A stretch of DNA of 64,000 nt from Gloeophyllum trabeum ATCC 11539 (Eukaryota > Basidiomycota > Agaricomycetes > Gloeophyllales > Gloeophyllaceae): positions 25,884 through 89,883 of the forward strand of contig NW_006920429.1 of NCBI RefSeq assembly GCF_000344685.1. Reading direction: 5' to 3'. A model generated the notes under the pieces. It did no database searches, was not told the origin of the DNA, and was given only the letters and a program-made list of their open reading frames with translations. This document shows, piece after piece, positions 31,168 through 41,698 of this stretch (the first letter of the stretch is position 1; every line of letters begins with the position of its first letter). Both the position numbers and the translations under genes were made by a program.

Positions 31168-33839
31168 ATGACCGAAACTAAATCCGTCGGCGAAGAGACT
31201 CCTACGAGGTAAGCTTGAGCTACCATATTGCGTCTTTGTCCAGTGTCTAATTTTACTCAGAAAAACGGCTAGAAAGCCTGTTCCTAATCGACAACGCGGA
31301 AGGTGAATTCCTTATTTTTGAATAAATCATATCTGCCTATTTTTATGTTTCTTTTTTATATCAGTCCTGTTGAAGTCTCCCGGGTTACAAAGTCCACTTC
31401 TGCCAATACTATTGAGGCGACGGAGGCGGACTCTGATGGGGAGGCGGTAATCAGTATACACTCGGACAGGTATGTACTTACAATTCCTAACCTACGTCAT
31501 ATTTACTGACTACATTACTAGCGACGACAAGTCTTTCCCGGAGTTTGCATCTCAGGTTCGCAAGGTTGGCGGAAGCAGACACACGCCGGTAAAACCCAAG
31601 CGCCGCGACGCCAAAGGCAAAAGTCGGGCCATTGTCAGGTCAGAGGATGACCAAAGCGAGCCGGATATAGAAGTGTGAGCGTATTGCACCCTTTCTGTCT
31701 TCCATCTCTAATTCCTTAACAGCGCCCAAGCTAAGAAGAAAAGCAGTGGCACCCGGGGGAAAAGTACCTCCCAAAACGTTCTCCAGGAAGAGTTAGAGGG
31801 CGAAGATGAGTAAGCTAATTGTATATCGCCTTTATATTTGATCTAATTTTATTGTCGATTAAGAGAGTTCCCGTCAATTTCTGAATTGGCCGCGTCAACC
31901 GTGCAAGTTAAGGGTCCGGCTGTCACCCACGTCGATAAAAAAATGTACGTGTTATTGTAGATCTAAAGATGCTCATGCCTTGATAAAGACCATAGTTCCG
32001 TCAGAGGTACCAAGCGCAAGACGGAGATCCAAGAGCACGCCGAAGGAGACCATGACAGCGGTGTGGAAGAGATTTCGGTGAAGCCAAAGGATAACAAGTG
32101 GGTGTTCATTCCCTCCATATACGCACTTTGCCTAAAAGTGTTGAAGATCGGCTAAACGGACTAAGACTACCGGCAGCCCTGACAAACCCTCGATGAAAGG
32201 ACACAATAAGTACGTGTTCACAATGTCTAATCCATACGACAACTCATCCAGATACGTTCAGTGATCGCAAGCCTGAAGTCAAACGTGAGAAGACCCCATC
32301 TCCTACTCCGGCAGGCGGCAACGTCGAAGACGGAGATGGTCTCCCCATTGTGAAGTATGGTATTATCTTAACCACATATTATTGATCTAATAAATCATAC
32401 ACAGAGGCTTTGGTAGCGACGATGAAAATAACAGGGAGCAAGATGAAGAAGAGGATGTGGTAGAAGTCCCCGTTATTAGGTACGTGGTTATATCTTTGTT
32501 TCACTATATAGTATTAAAAGCAATCCTATGCAGAGGTCGTCAGTCTCCAGTTACCCCGGAACCTGCCGTAGCGGCTCCGGTTGTACCGTATGTGTTACTT
32601 TATTCATATATAGCTGGTATTAAATCTTCTCTAGGACGGTTCCCGATCCCACTTTAATCGAGGAATTGATGGATCCCCTTCTGAGGGATACTTATAACAA
32701 TCTCCCGCACTTGCAGCGGTGAGCACTTTGATTGTTCGTCCACTTATTATTTTATTTATTTATTTGTTAGATTGGGCCTGTTGGAACCTTCCTATGGCCG
32801 ATACAGCGACGGCGGACAGGTAATGTTCAGTGGTTGGCGTAGCATTGTCAAGTGCTATCTGCACCCGGGGTGCCAAACCGCCTTGGAGGGAAAGCAATGC
32901 AAGCACATGGATGAAATCATGCAGTACGTCTTGCTATTTGCTGTTATGTGCAAATTTTCTAATGAGACAATTAAGGTACATCAAGATGGCCATCGTCTTT
33001 GACCGCAAAGACACAGCGCGAGACCGGTTCATTAATCTGTCCAGGATTTCCCCCGATATCTTACTTGCTTCCACGGCGAAAGGGGCCACCTTGCATGTGA
33101 AGCCCCTAATAAGCAGACCGGCTCTGTGCACCTCCGTGATATTGGTACGCGAGTCCCATTTAACGTCCTATATACAACACGGGGACTACGTCCAGAAGTA
33201 CATTTCCGGTATTTTTCATACCATTGAATGGGAGAGGTTTGCCGCGGTGGTGTGTGAAGCATATAACCGTCCTGATGGCATGAAGACTCGACTCCAAGGG
33301 AGTGTAATCCAATTTACCAGTAGATCTGTCAAGGTGTCCGGTAGGTTTACTAATATGATATTTATATTCACATTACTGATTGCCGCTGCATCTAGACTTG
33401 GATGGTGGTAATGATGAGCCTTTGCCCGCTCAAGACATCCCCGGCTTGTTCAGTCCCAAGAAATCCGGTCGGACGGAAAAGGCTTCTAAATCCTCGTCTT
33501 CTTCCAAGGCGCCTGGTACTCTGAAACCCGTCTTAGAACCGACAGACTTTAGTACGTGTCTAATTTTCTCGCTTTCCCTGACTGTGTATTAATTGTACTT
33601 TAGTTCCTGTATACGATGCACGTCTTGAGATTCTCGACAGACCCCTTGATTTCAAGAAACTAATTGGTGACATTCCCTCTCTGAATTTGCCATTGTACCG
33701 TAAGGAGATCCGTCCCCTTTCTGCTGCCTTGGTAGTATATACGGTGGGGCAATGGTACGGTGGAACAGGGCCGGTAAAATATCCTAATCTGTCTTTGAAC
33801 GTGCAGTGGGTAGTGCTTCTCAGTAGTCCTCCCATGTAA
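31168..33839 (+). CDS. acidic multi-exon protein of unknown function
   Basis: Starts at ATG 31168 and stops at TAA 33837-33839 after 16 exons, roughly 600 residues. All 15 introns are 45-65 nt with GT/AG ends, and the first 13 all interrupt a codon after its second base. The N-terminal 300 residues are low-complexity, acidic and lysine-rich (SDGEAVISIHSD, GSDDENNREQDEEE), typical of a disordered nuclear protein. The C-terminal half is compact: LEPSYGRYSDGGQVMFSGW, then a Cys/His-rich stretch (CYLHPGCQTALEGKQCKHMD) that may bind zinc, a central domain with FHTIEWERFAAVVCEAYNR, and a last part ending GQWYGGTGPVKYPN. I do not recognise the family. It neighbours the TET/JBP-like gene and the Helitron helicase. 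Confidence 0.7.
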
Positions 33840-34075
33840 TTTGTATCGCAGCCAAAGAATGTGATGTTGAATTGTTACGCTATTCACCATAATTGGAACA
33901 AAAACATATCCCATTTAGGTAACTTACATAATGACTATATATATGCCGCACGTGGGGTGGCTGGGCTGTCACGTGTTACACCGGTGTGGAAAGTTGTTGC
34001 GCCTTCCTGGTTCATCACCGTCTCTTCCTCTCAGTTGTCAAATCCAAACATAACTTACCTTTACTCAGCTGCTGA
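33840..34075. other. short junction before the Helitron frame
   Basis: Between the stop of the acidic gene and the AT-rich Helitron frame. A 5' Helitron terminus may lie here or in the first 800 bp of the open frame; I could not fix it. Confidence 0.3.
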
Positions 34076-37000
34076 ATGAGAAGTGCTCTTATGTTTTTAA
34101 CTACCTGTTGGTGGCTTTATGCCATTCTCATACTTACTGCCGTGGTTCCTGGGAATAACTATGGAGTTTCTTCCACCTTGACTGAAAATGTACTGTTAGA
34201 CGTAGCATACAACACAGGACTACCCTGTCTCCTTGATCAGGAGTGTTCTCCGGCAATTAGCCAGCTCCATATGGGAGAGATTCACAGAAGCTATACCTGT
34301 ACCCTGGAATGGGATTGTGCTATGGATTTCAATCGCCCTGCGGACATAGACATTGAAACTTTAAGCCCCTCCTGCCGGAATGACTTGACTCTACATTTGG
34401 ATTTCCATATTTATTATTTAAATCATTATGGTAACTCCAAAGAAAATATAAATTTCATTTATAAATCTCATGCAGCTGTAGTCTCTTACTTATTGTACTC
34501 CCATAATTACTACCCAGTTCTATGCAATCCTCCAACTAAGATGTGTACAATTATTAAACTACTACAATATAGGAATCAGATGCTCAGGCATGATTTTGCT
34601 GTGCGTTATTACAATATAAACAATTTATTCTATAATATATATGGGGGTAGATTAAATGTGCTAATTTTTAAAAGTGAACCATACCGCTCCCTGGAAAACA
34701 GAGTTCTAAGTGAAAGTGAGAGTAAATTGAGCAGCTCTGAATACCCAAGTGGTGGGGGGTTAAAAGGCCTACCTAGGGTGTCTTTCACTTCCCAGGAAAT
34801 CCTCAGATATGAACACCAATATTTAACCACAGGATCTTCATCCGATGAAGGCAAATTGCAGAATATGGAATTCAAATTTCTGGACTATATGTCTCTAACT
34901 CAGGCATCAAACATATATACTAAATCCGACAATGTTGTTATCAGTCATATTCCCTTGGCAAAATTGTCTGTCAAGCTCCCCCTGACCAAATTAAGGAATA
35001 TAGCTAAGTTACATGATATCTATATAAATAACAGAATGGCTAAAGCTCAAGTCGAAAATGCATTATTGATGCATCAATGTCAACAATGTCCTAATATGAC
35101 TGCTATATTCCTACCTGTGGAACCTCCCAAAGTACGAACAGGAAGTAACACGAAACATCATAAAAACAAACCAATAGACATTATAACTGAAGATATTAAG
35201 TTTCCACCCAAACCACCATCTAAAGAATTACTACAGAAGATTATACATGGTTTCAGTTCTTCTCAAAACCCTGTTCTACTTGAGGAGTCAGGTTGTGCAG
35301 TGTGTGGAATATTATGTCCTATATCACAACTGAAGCCACTGAGGGATTACAAAGATAAGCTTTCATTACTTGAGGACAATGGGAGAAATATAACGAGGAT
35401 GGAAAGACATCGTAAATCACAACCTATATCCCCTATTCCAGGACCTGTAATTAATAAGAAATTAAACAAAATCTGTCCTGCATGTGTTACTTCTCTATCT
35501 AAGGATAAACCACCTGATCTAGCTCTAGCTAACGGATTGTGGGTAGGGGAGGTTCCACCTCAATTACAGAATTTAACATTCACAGAGAAACTATTGATAG
35601 CCAAAGTCAGACACAATCGCTGCGTAATTAAAGTTACCTCGGGTATGCATAAAATGAGAGCAAATGCCATTCTTTTTGCCAATCCCATACCCAAGGTATA
35701 TCAGACTCTCCCTCCACCAAAATCAGAACTAGATGAAGTCCTTGCATTTATTTATACAGGTCCAGTACAACCTACAGATGAAGAATTCAAAAGGACACCA
35801 TTATTAGTAAGTCATAAGCGAATATCCGATGCTTTAGAATGGCTTAAGCTAAATCACATTGACTACGCAAATATTGATATATCCTATGACAATATCAAAT
35901 CGTACCCAGAGAATTCTCCTCCAGTAGTTGTAAGTTATCATCCCCAGTATAAACCCAAAGACGCATTGGCTAAAAGCTTACATGATTCTGGAGAAGAAGA
36001 AGAAGGCACATCATCTGGCCCTTGTCCCTTAGTTGTTCATGGAGTTACCGGAGAACAACTGCATACAAAAAGCTTAAAGTCGCTGAAAGCACTTGCAGTG
36101 AAACATCTGACGTCTGGAGGAAAAGTTCTGGCAATGGGACATGCAGAAAACCCAGAGTCTATATACAATAATCCACAGTTATATCCGCAAGTATTTCCCT
36201 GGTTATTTCCTTATGGATTAGGAGGTATTGGTCAACCAGGTTATTATCATAAAATATCTGAGCTTGCTCATAAAAGGCACTTGCTAATGTATCATGACAA
36301 AAGATTCCAACGAGACGAATACTTCCCCATCATTGCTTTCAATCATGAACAAATCAAATCCAGTACCACTGGAGGTTTTCTACTGGCGGAAAGACAATCA
36401 TTCAATGATATCACGAACAGACTTTTATCAATCGATAAAACAATATTAACAGATTTGGCCCGTAGACTATCCAACGGTGACCATGTTAAACCCAAAACAC
36501 CAGAGGAAAAAGCCTGTTTTCAACTTCTTAGTGACCTGGATCATATAGGAGGACATGTGGATGGATCAGTAACAAACAAAAAATACATGAGAAATGAAAT
36601 CTGGTCTCTAATCGCCTACAAAGGGGCACCATCATGGTTCATAACTTTTGCCCCTGCTGATGTAAAACATCCAATTTGTCTTTATTACGCTGGGTCAGAT
36701 GAAGTGTTTAAGCCTGATATCATCCCTGACGATGTTCGAGCCAAATTAATTGCCAATAATCCTGTGGCTGGTGCTCGGTTTTTTGATATGATGGTTAAAC
36801 TATTTATCAGACATGTGTTAGGAGTAGACAGTGATCATGATGGATTATATGGAAAAACAGCGGGATATTATGGCACGGTGGAACAGCAAGGTCGTTTGAC
36901 ATTACATTTACACCTGCTCCTATGGGTTGCCAACTCTTTGAGCCCCCAGGAAATCAGAGACAGAATGTTGGACAAAAATTCGACCTTCCGTACTGAGATG

Positions 37001-40000
37001 ATCCAATATTTAGAAGGAGTTCACCAAGGTGAATTTATAGATCAAACGAAAGAAGAAGTTAATAATGAAGTAAGTTATGCGGCATCTCATCCAACATATA
37101 AAGATCCCACTGAAACCCTACCTGATCCACCACCCTACCCCTGTGATCATCCTTTTGCAGAGTCTTGTAATGTGTGTGTGTCTAGTAAATCATGGTGGTC
37201 TAAATTTAAAGATACAGTCAATGATCTATTGCTCAAATCCAATATTCATCGAGAATGTGATGATCGGTGTTTGGTTAAAGGAGTGTGCAAAGCTAGGTTC
37301 CCTAGACCACTAATAAACGAAACACATGTAGATGAAAACACAGGATACATTGAAATGCAGAAAAAAGAATCAATGATCAATACTTTTACTCCAGCTTTAA
37401 CATACCTACTAAGATCTAACTCAGATGTCACTAGTTTGTTATCTGGCACAGCCCTTAAAGCCGTTGTGGCATATGTAACAGATTATATAACTAAAACCCC
37501 TTTAAAGACTTACACTATATTTCAGACAATAAGAGATGTGTTTGATAGGCAATCCTCTATACTGGGAGGCGATCTCAGAGATCAAGAGAAAGCTCGTAAA
37601 TTACTGACTCAAATAGTCAACTCCTTGACTGTGAAAATGGAGATTGGAGCACCCATGGCATCTGCTTACTTACTAGGTAATCCAGACCACTACACCAGTC
37701 ATAAATTTAAAACTGTATTTTGGAAATCATATGTGGGGGAAGTTCTTCAGTGCTGGGATGAACCATCAGGAGTAGACTCACCTGATTTGAAATCAGTGGC
37801 AAAGAGCAAAGTCATGGTCCGCAAAACTAAAGATGGATATACACCATACAGTGTGGTTATGGACTATACTCATCGGTCAAGAGAATATGAAGATATCAAT
37901 TTATATGACTGGATTAGATTATCACGAAAGAAAACAATTCCAAAAACAACAGACAAAGATAAAGAAATACCTGATAACACTGATGATGATGCATCACTTT
38001 CTGGATCTGATGAAGATCCTACTATAGATAATAGAGAAGCTGAAGGTAAAAAGAACAAAAAAACCGATCCATATGAATTAACATTTATCAATGACCATCC
38101 TCAGCGTAACAAACACTATATCATGTTAGTGAAAGAAGGGTTTGGTGTAGTGCCTAACTTCATTGGAGGATCTCTACCTAGACGTGATGAAGGAGATCGG
38201 GAATTTTACTGCACTACAATGATGACTCTATTTCATCCTTGGCGGACAGGTTTGGATCTAAAATCAAAGGACCAAACATGGGACGATGTGTTTCATGCTC
38301 ACAACTTCACAGCACGTCAAGAACAGTTAATGTCATACTTCAATATTCAATATGAATGCTATGATGCCAGGGATGATTACGCTAGACAAAAAAAAGGGAA
38401 AAATAAGGCTATACCAGGGTTACCGAATATCTCGGGAGATGAACTTGATGAAAGACATAACCTGAATGATGACCACTCTTACTCTGGATTACATGATGAC
38501 CCTCAAGTCCATAATGCTGCTGAATTTGAAAAAGTTGGAAATAGTACAATAAAAAGAATACATCAAATGGAAGAAATGGAGAAGATACTAAATGGCGCGG
38601 GATGGTTAGAAAAATGTCCCGAACAAATCACAATTGATACGCCGTCGGGATCGAACTCCATTGAATATAAAAGTAAACAACAGTGGACAGAGCTTATTCA
38701 AAATAAAAAGACTTCCATACTAGAAGAAAAGGAAAAACATCGTCAAAGTAAAGACTCAAATGATAATGCCCAAAACAAGATCAAAACAAAATGGAATGAA
38801 GTAAAAATAGTCGATCAATCCTATCTGTTGAAAGAATACTTCAAGTCAAGACCAAATGTAGCGAAATTGCAATCAAGAGTCGTTAAAGAATTTTCATTGC
38901 GTCCAGATCAAGCAAGGGCATTCCATATAATTGCGAACCATGCCAGTGAACCACAGAGTGAACAGCTAAAAATGTATTTAGGTGGTATGGCAGGAACAGG
39001 AAAGTCACAAGTAATAAAAGCATTAATGCATTACTTTAACGAAAGAGGTGAATCACACCGCTTCACTGTGATGGCACCAACAGGCTCAGCAGCCGCTATA
39101 GTGGGTGGCTCCACTTACCACTCTGTTTTAGGTTTCACTGATAATTCTGATAAAATCAACAATTCTTCGTCAGGCTTAGCACAAGTACAAGCAAAAATAG
39201 ATGGGGTGGAATACATATTCCTAGATGAAGTCTCAATGATATCATGTCATGATCTCTATCGAATCTCTGCCAGACTCTGCAGAGTGACTGGAAATGCAGA
39301 TGATCCATTTGGGGGTTTAAATGTAATTTTATGTGGTGACTTTGCTCAACTACCGCCTGTCAATAGAGCCCCATTGTATAGTCACCGTGTAGGAACACAA
39401 GTGAACAGAGGAATGGGGCCAACAGATCAAGAGTCTGCATTAGGAAAAGCCCTTTGGCATCAGTTCACGACCGTTGTCATTCTCAGGGAAAACATGAGAC
39501 AAAAAACACAAACCAAAGAAGATAGTAAATTAAGGCGGGCACTTGAGAATATGCGATATAAAGCTTGCACTATACAAGATATTGACTTTCTGAGGTCCAG
39601 AATAGCAGGGAAAACAGATAATAAGCCAAAACTGTCACAGCCAAGATTCAGGCACATCTCTGTTATCACAGCCCGCAATATACATCGAGATAAGTTAAAT
39701 CAACTGGGATCTACTCAATTTGCAGCTGATACAAATCAACAATTGCATCATTTCTATTCCGTTGACAAATGGAAATCAGACACAACATCTAATAAAAGTA
39801 AAAACAAAAGCAGAAGTAAAAGTAGCAACACTTATCACTCAGAAACTATTGATGATGCAACTCAGAATATATTATGGAACCTTCCACATGATGCAACAAA
39901 CCATGTACCTGGAAAATTATCTATCTGTATAGGCATGCCTGTATTAATTAAAAAAAATGAAGCGACTGAATGCTGTATCACGAATGGGGCAGAAGCAAAG

Positions 40001-41698
40001 GTTGTGTCTTGGCACTTTGACAGTTCATCAGGTAAACCTGTACTAGACACACTGTTTGTTGAATTAGTAAATCCTCCTAGGACAATACAATTAGATGGCT
40101 TGCCCAAAAATGTGGTACCTTTGACTAAGCACACTTCAAACGTCCAATGCAAAATGCCAAATGATCGTATAGTTTTTGTGTCACGTCAACAAATACCAGT
40201 CTTACCTAACTTTGCCATGACAGACTATGCATCCCAAGGAAGAACAAGACCCAATAATGTGGTTGATTTACACAACTGCTCCAATCACCAATCATATTAT
40301 ACATGCCTATCTAGAAGTGCCTCCGCTGAAGGCACAATCATAATTCAAGGATTTGATCCAGCAAAAATTATGGGTGGAGCATCAGGGTACCTACGACAAG
40401 AATTCAGAGAACTTGAAATACTAGATCATATAACTAAACTAAGATATGATGGTCTACTACCAGGTCACATTCAAGGTCACCGACGCAATACTCTAGTTCG
40501 TGCTTATCAAATCTGGAAAAAGGATGACTGTCCAAAGCATGTCCATGCCGCTATTAAATGGTCAAAAACAAATCCTTTACAGCTGACTGACTATGTTGAA
40601 GACGCTCCCTGGAAACTATTGACGGAAAAAGAAAAAAAAAGAAATCAAAACAATGAGATTCCAGGTGTGACTTCCACACAGATACCTAAACAACCTGTAA
40701 AAGGCATATCGACATTGACAGAAAAGGCCACAAATGACGTGGAGATCACTGCTACAGAAATGCCTAAACAGCAAATACATGACAAACAGCCATTACCAGA
40801 GAGCAATATAAAGAAGCCAAATATCCCCTATGATCAAATAATCACACAAAGACAGAAACAACCAATTGGTTTTATCTGGAACTCAAGCTACACTTGTGCA
40901 TATGATGCGGTACTTACTATCATTTATAATCTGTGGGCAGAGAAAATAAATAAATGGAATTCAAAACTCAAATTCAATGAAATACTGATAAACCTAACTG
41001 CAAACTTCAATGAAATTAAAAATGAACAAATGACTATGGAAGTATGCAGAGATAGACTACGACAAACCTTACATGGCATAAACCGGAATCAATTCCCTTT
41101 ACAAAGAGGAGAAGGAGCATCCGTAGGAGATATCTGCAATAAACTTCTACAAACTCAGAACATGGTAGAAATACTAAATACTTGTAAAGTCTGTGACAAC
41201 CAGACAATACAAGATCGGAACAATTTACTCTTTGATTGTCACAATATAATTCCTATAGGCCAAATAAGCAGAGGCCAACTAGTCAACAATAATCAACCAT
41301 CCTCCATAATAGAATGGCTGGGAAATTACCTAGGTCCCACAGGGATAGAAGGAAGCTCCAGACACTGTGGGAAATCAGTCACCAATATAATTCAATTAAA
41401 AGTGGCACCTCCAATGTTTGCATTCCATTTATTCACACCCAATTTGAAACTAAACAAGAGCTTCCGGATGAATATAGGAGGACAAAAAAAATACTACTTG
41501 ACAGGAATAATTTATCATGGTGATTATCATTTCAACTGTCGGTTCATTGGGAAGGATGGAACAATTTGGTACAATGATGGCATGGTCACAGGAAGAAACT
41601 GTATAGAAGAAGGCAATCTCACATATACAGACTTAAATGATTTAAATACATGCAAAGGGAAAACAATAACTATCGCTATATATTCACGCCGCTACTAA
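34076..41698 (+). CDS. Helitron Rep/helicase with C-terminal peptidase-like domain
   Basis: One intronless frame of 2540 codons. The first about 260 residues look like chance translation of AT-rich DNA; the true start is probably Met264 (34865) or Met272. Then: a SAP-like helical pair (about 310-340), a DUF6570-type Cys-rich region (403-520), Helitron_like_N from about 730 with the HxH of the HUH nuclease at His944/His946 (LTLHLHLLLW) and the tyrosine motif YVTDYITK at 1133-1140, and a PIF1-like SF1B helicase with Walker A GMAGTGKS (Lys1643), DEVSM, CGDFAQLPPV and ASQGRTRP. Residues 2265-2540 resemble a ubiquitin-hydrolase-like cysteine peptidase: Cys2274 in SSYTCAYDA and a His near 2481-2485 in YHGDYHFN. 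These drive rolling-circle transposition. The frame is far more AT-rich than its neighbours and uninterrupted, so the element is probably recent. Termini not found. Confidence 0.9.
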   Translation: MRSALMFLTTCWWLYAILILTAVVPGNNYGVSSTLTENVLLDVAYNTGLPCLLDQECSPAISQLHMGEIHRSYTCTLEWDCAMDFNRPADIDIETLSPSCRNDLTLHLDFHIYYLNHYGNSKENINFIYKSHAAVVSYLLYSHNYYPVLCNPPTKMCTIIKLLQYRNQMLRHDFAVRYYNINNLFYNIYGGRLNVLIFKSEPYRSLENRVLSESESKLSSSEYPSGGGLKGLPRVSFTSQEILRYEHQYLTTGSSSDEGKLQNMEFKFLDYMSLTQASNIYTKSDNVVISHIPLAKLSVKLPLTKLRNIAKLHDIYINNRMAKAQVENALLMHQCQQCPNMTAIFLPVEPPKVRTGSNTKHHKNKPIDIITEDIKFPPKPPSKELLQKIIHGFSSSQNPVLLEESGCAVCGILCPISQLKPLRDYKDKLSLLEDNGRNITRMERHRKSQPISPIPGPVINKKLNKICPACVTSLSKDKPPDLALANGLWVGEVPPQLQNLTFTEKLLIAKVRHNRCVIKVTSGMHKMRANAILFANPIPKVYQTLPPPKSELDEVLAFIYTGPVQPTDEEFKRTPLLVSHKRISDALEWLKLNHIDYANIDISYDNIKSYPENSPPVVVSYHPQYKPKDALAKSLHDSGEEEEGTSSGPCPLVVHGVTGEQLHTKSLKSLKALAVKHLTSGGKVLAMGHAENPESIYNNPQLYPQVFPWLFPYGLGGIGQPGYYHKISELAHKRHLLMYHDKRFQRDEYFPIIAFNHEQIKSSTTGGFLLAERQSFNDITNRLLSIDKTILTDLARRLSNGDHVKPKTPEEKACFQLLSDLDHIGGHVDGSVTNKKYMRNEIWSLIAYKGAPSWFITFAPADVKHPICLYYAGSDEVFKPDIIPDDVRAKLIANNPVAGARFFDMMVKLFIRHVLGVDSDHDGLYGKTAGYYGTVEQQGRLTLHLHLLLWVANSLSPQEIRDRMLDKNSTFRTEMIQYLEGVHQGEFIDQTKEEVNNEVSYAASHPTYKDPTETLPDPPPYPCDHPFAESCNVCVSSKSWWSKFKDTVNDLLLKSNIHRECDDRCLVKGVCKARFPRPLINETHVDENTGYIEMQKKESMINTFTPALTYLLRSNSDVTSLLSGTALKAVVAYVTDYITKTPLKTYTIFQTIRDVFDRQSSILGGDLRDQEKARKLLTQIVNSLTVKMEIGAPMASAYLLGNPDHYTSHKFKTVFWKSYVGEVLQCWDEPSGVDSPDLKSVAKSKVMVRKTKDGYTPYSVVMDYTHRSREYEDINLYDWIRLSRKKTIPKTTDKDKEIPDNTDDDASLSGSDEDPTIDNREAEGKKNKKTDPYELTFINDHPQRNKHYIMLVKEGFGVVPNFIGGSLPRRDEGDREFYCTTMMTLFHPWRTGLDLKSKDQTWDDVFHAHNFTARQEQLMSYFNIQYECYDARDDYARQKKGKNKAIPGLPNISGDELDERHNLNDDHSYSGLHDDPQVHNAAEFEKVGNSTIKRIHQMEEMEKILNGAGWLEKCPEQITIDTPSGSNSIEYKSKQQWTELIQNKKTSILEEKEKHRQSKDSNDNAQNKIKTKWNEVKIVDQSYLLKEYFKSRPNVAKLQSRVVKEFSLRPDQARAFHIIANHASEPQSEQLKMYLGGMAGTGKSQVIKALMHYFNERGESHRFTVMAPTGSAAAIVGGSTYHSVLGFTDNSDKINNSSSGLAQVQAKIDGVEYIFLDEVSMISCHDLYRISARLCRVTGNADDPFGGLNVILCGDFAQLPPVNRAPLYSHRVGTQVNRGMGPTDQESALGKALWHQFTTVVILRENMRQKTQTKEDSKLRRALENMRYKACTIQDIDFLRSRIAGKTDNKPKLSQPRFRHISVITARNIHRDKLNQLGSTQFAADTNQQLHHFYSVDKWKSDTTSNKSKNKSRSKSSNTYHSETIDDATQNILWNLPHDATNHVPGKLSICIGMPVLIKKNEATECCITNGAEAKVVSWHFDSSSGKPVLDTLFVELVNPPRTIQLDGLPKNVVPLTKHTSNVQCKMPNDRIVFVSRQQIPVLPNFAMTDYASQGRTRPNNVVDLHNCSNHQSYYTCLSRSASAEGTIIIQGFDPAKIMGGASGYLRQEFRELEILDHITKLRYDGLLPGHIQGHRRNTLVRAYQIWKKDDCPKHVHAAIKWSKTNPLQLTDYVEDAPWKLLTEKEKKRNQNNEIPGVTSTQIPKQPVKGISTLTEKATNDVEITATEMPKQQIHDKQPLPESNIKKPNIPYDQIITQRQKQPIGFIWNSSYTCAYDAVLTIIYNLWAEKINKWNSKLKFNEILINLTANFNEIKNEQMTMEVCRDRLRQTLHGINRNQFPLQRGEGASVGDICNKLLQTQNMVEILNTCKVCDNQTIQDRNNLLFDCHNIIPIGQISRGQLVNNNQPSSIIEWLGNYLGPTGIEGSSRHCGKSVTNIIQLKVAPPMFAFHLFTPNLKLNKSFRMNIGGQKKYYLTGIIYHGDYHFNCRFIGKDGTIWYNDGMVTGRNCIEEGNLTYTDLNDLNTCKGKTITIAIYSRRY

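Noticed and set aside
25321..33839. KDZ transposase within the dioxygenase cluster
   Set aside because: None of the three genes has the cysteine clusters or catalytic core expected of KDZ transposases; the only transposition protein nearby is the Helitron helicase.
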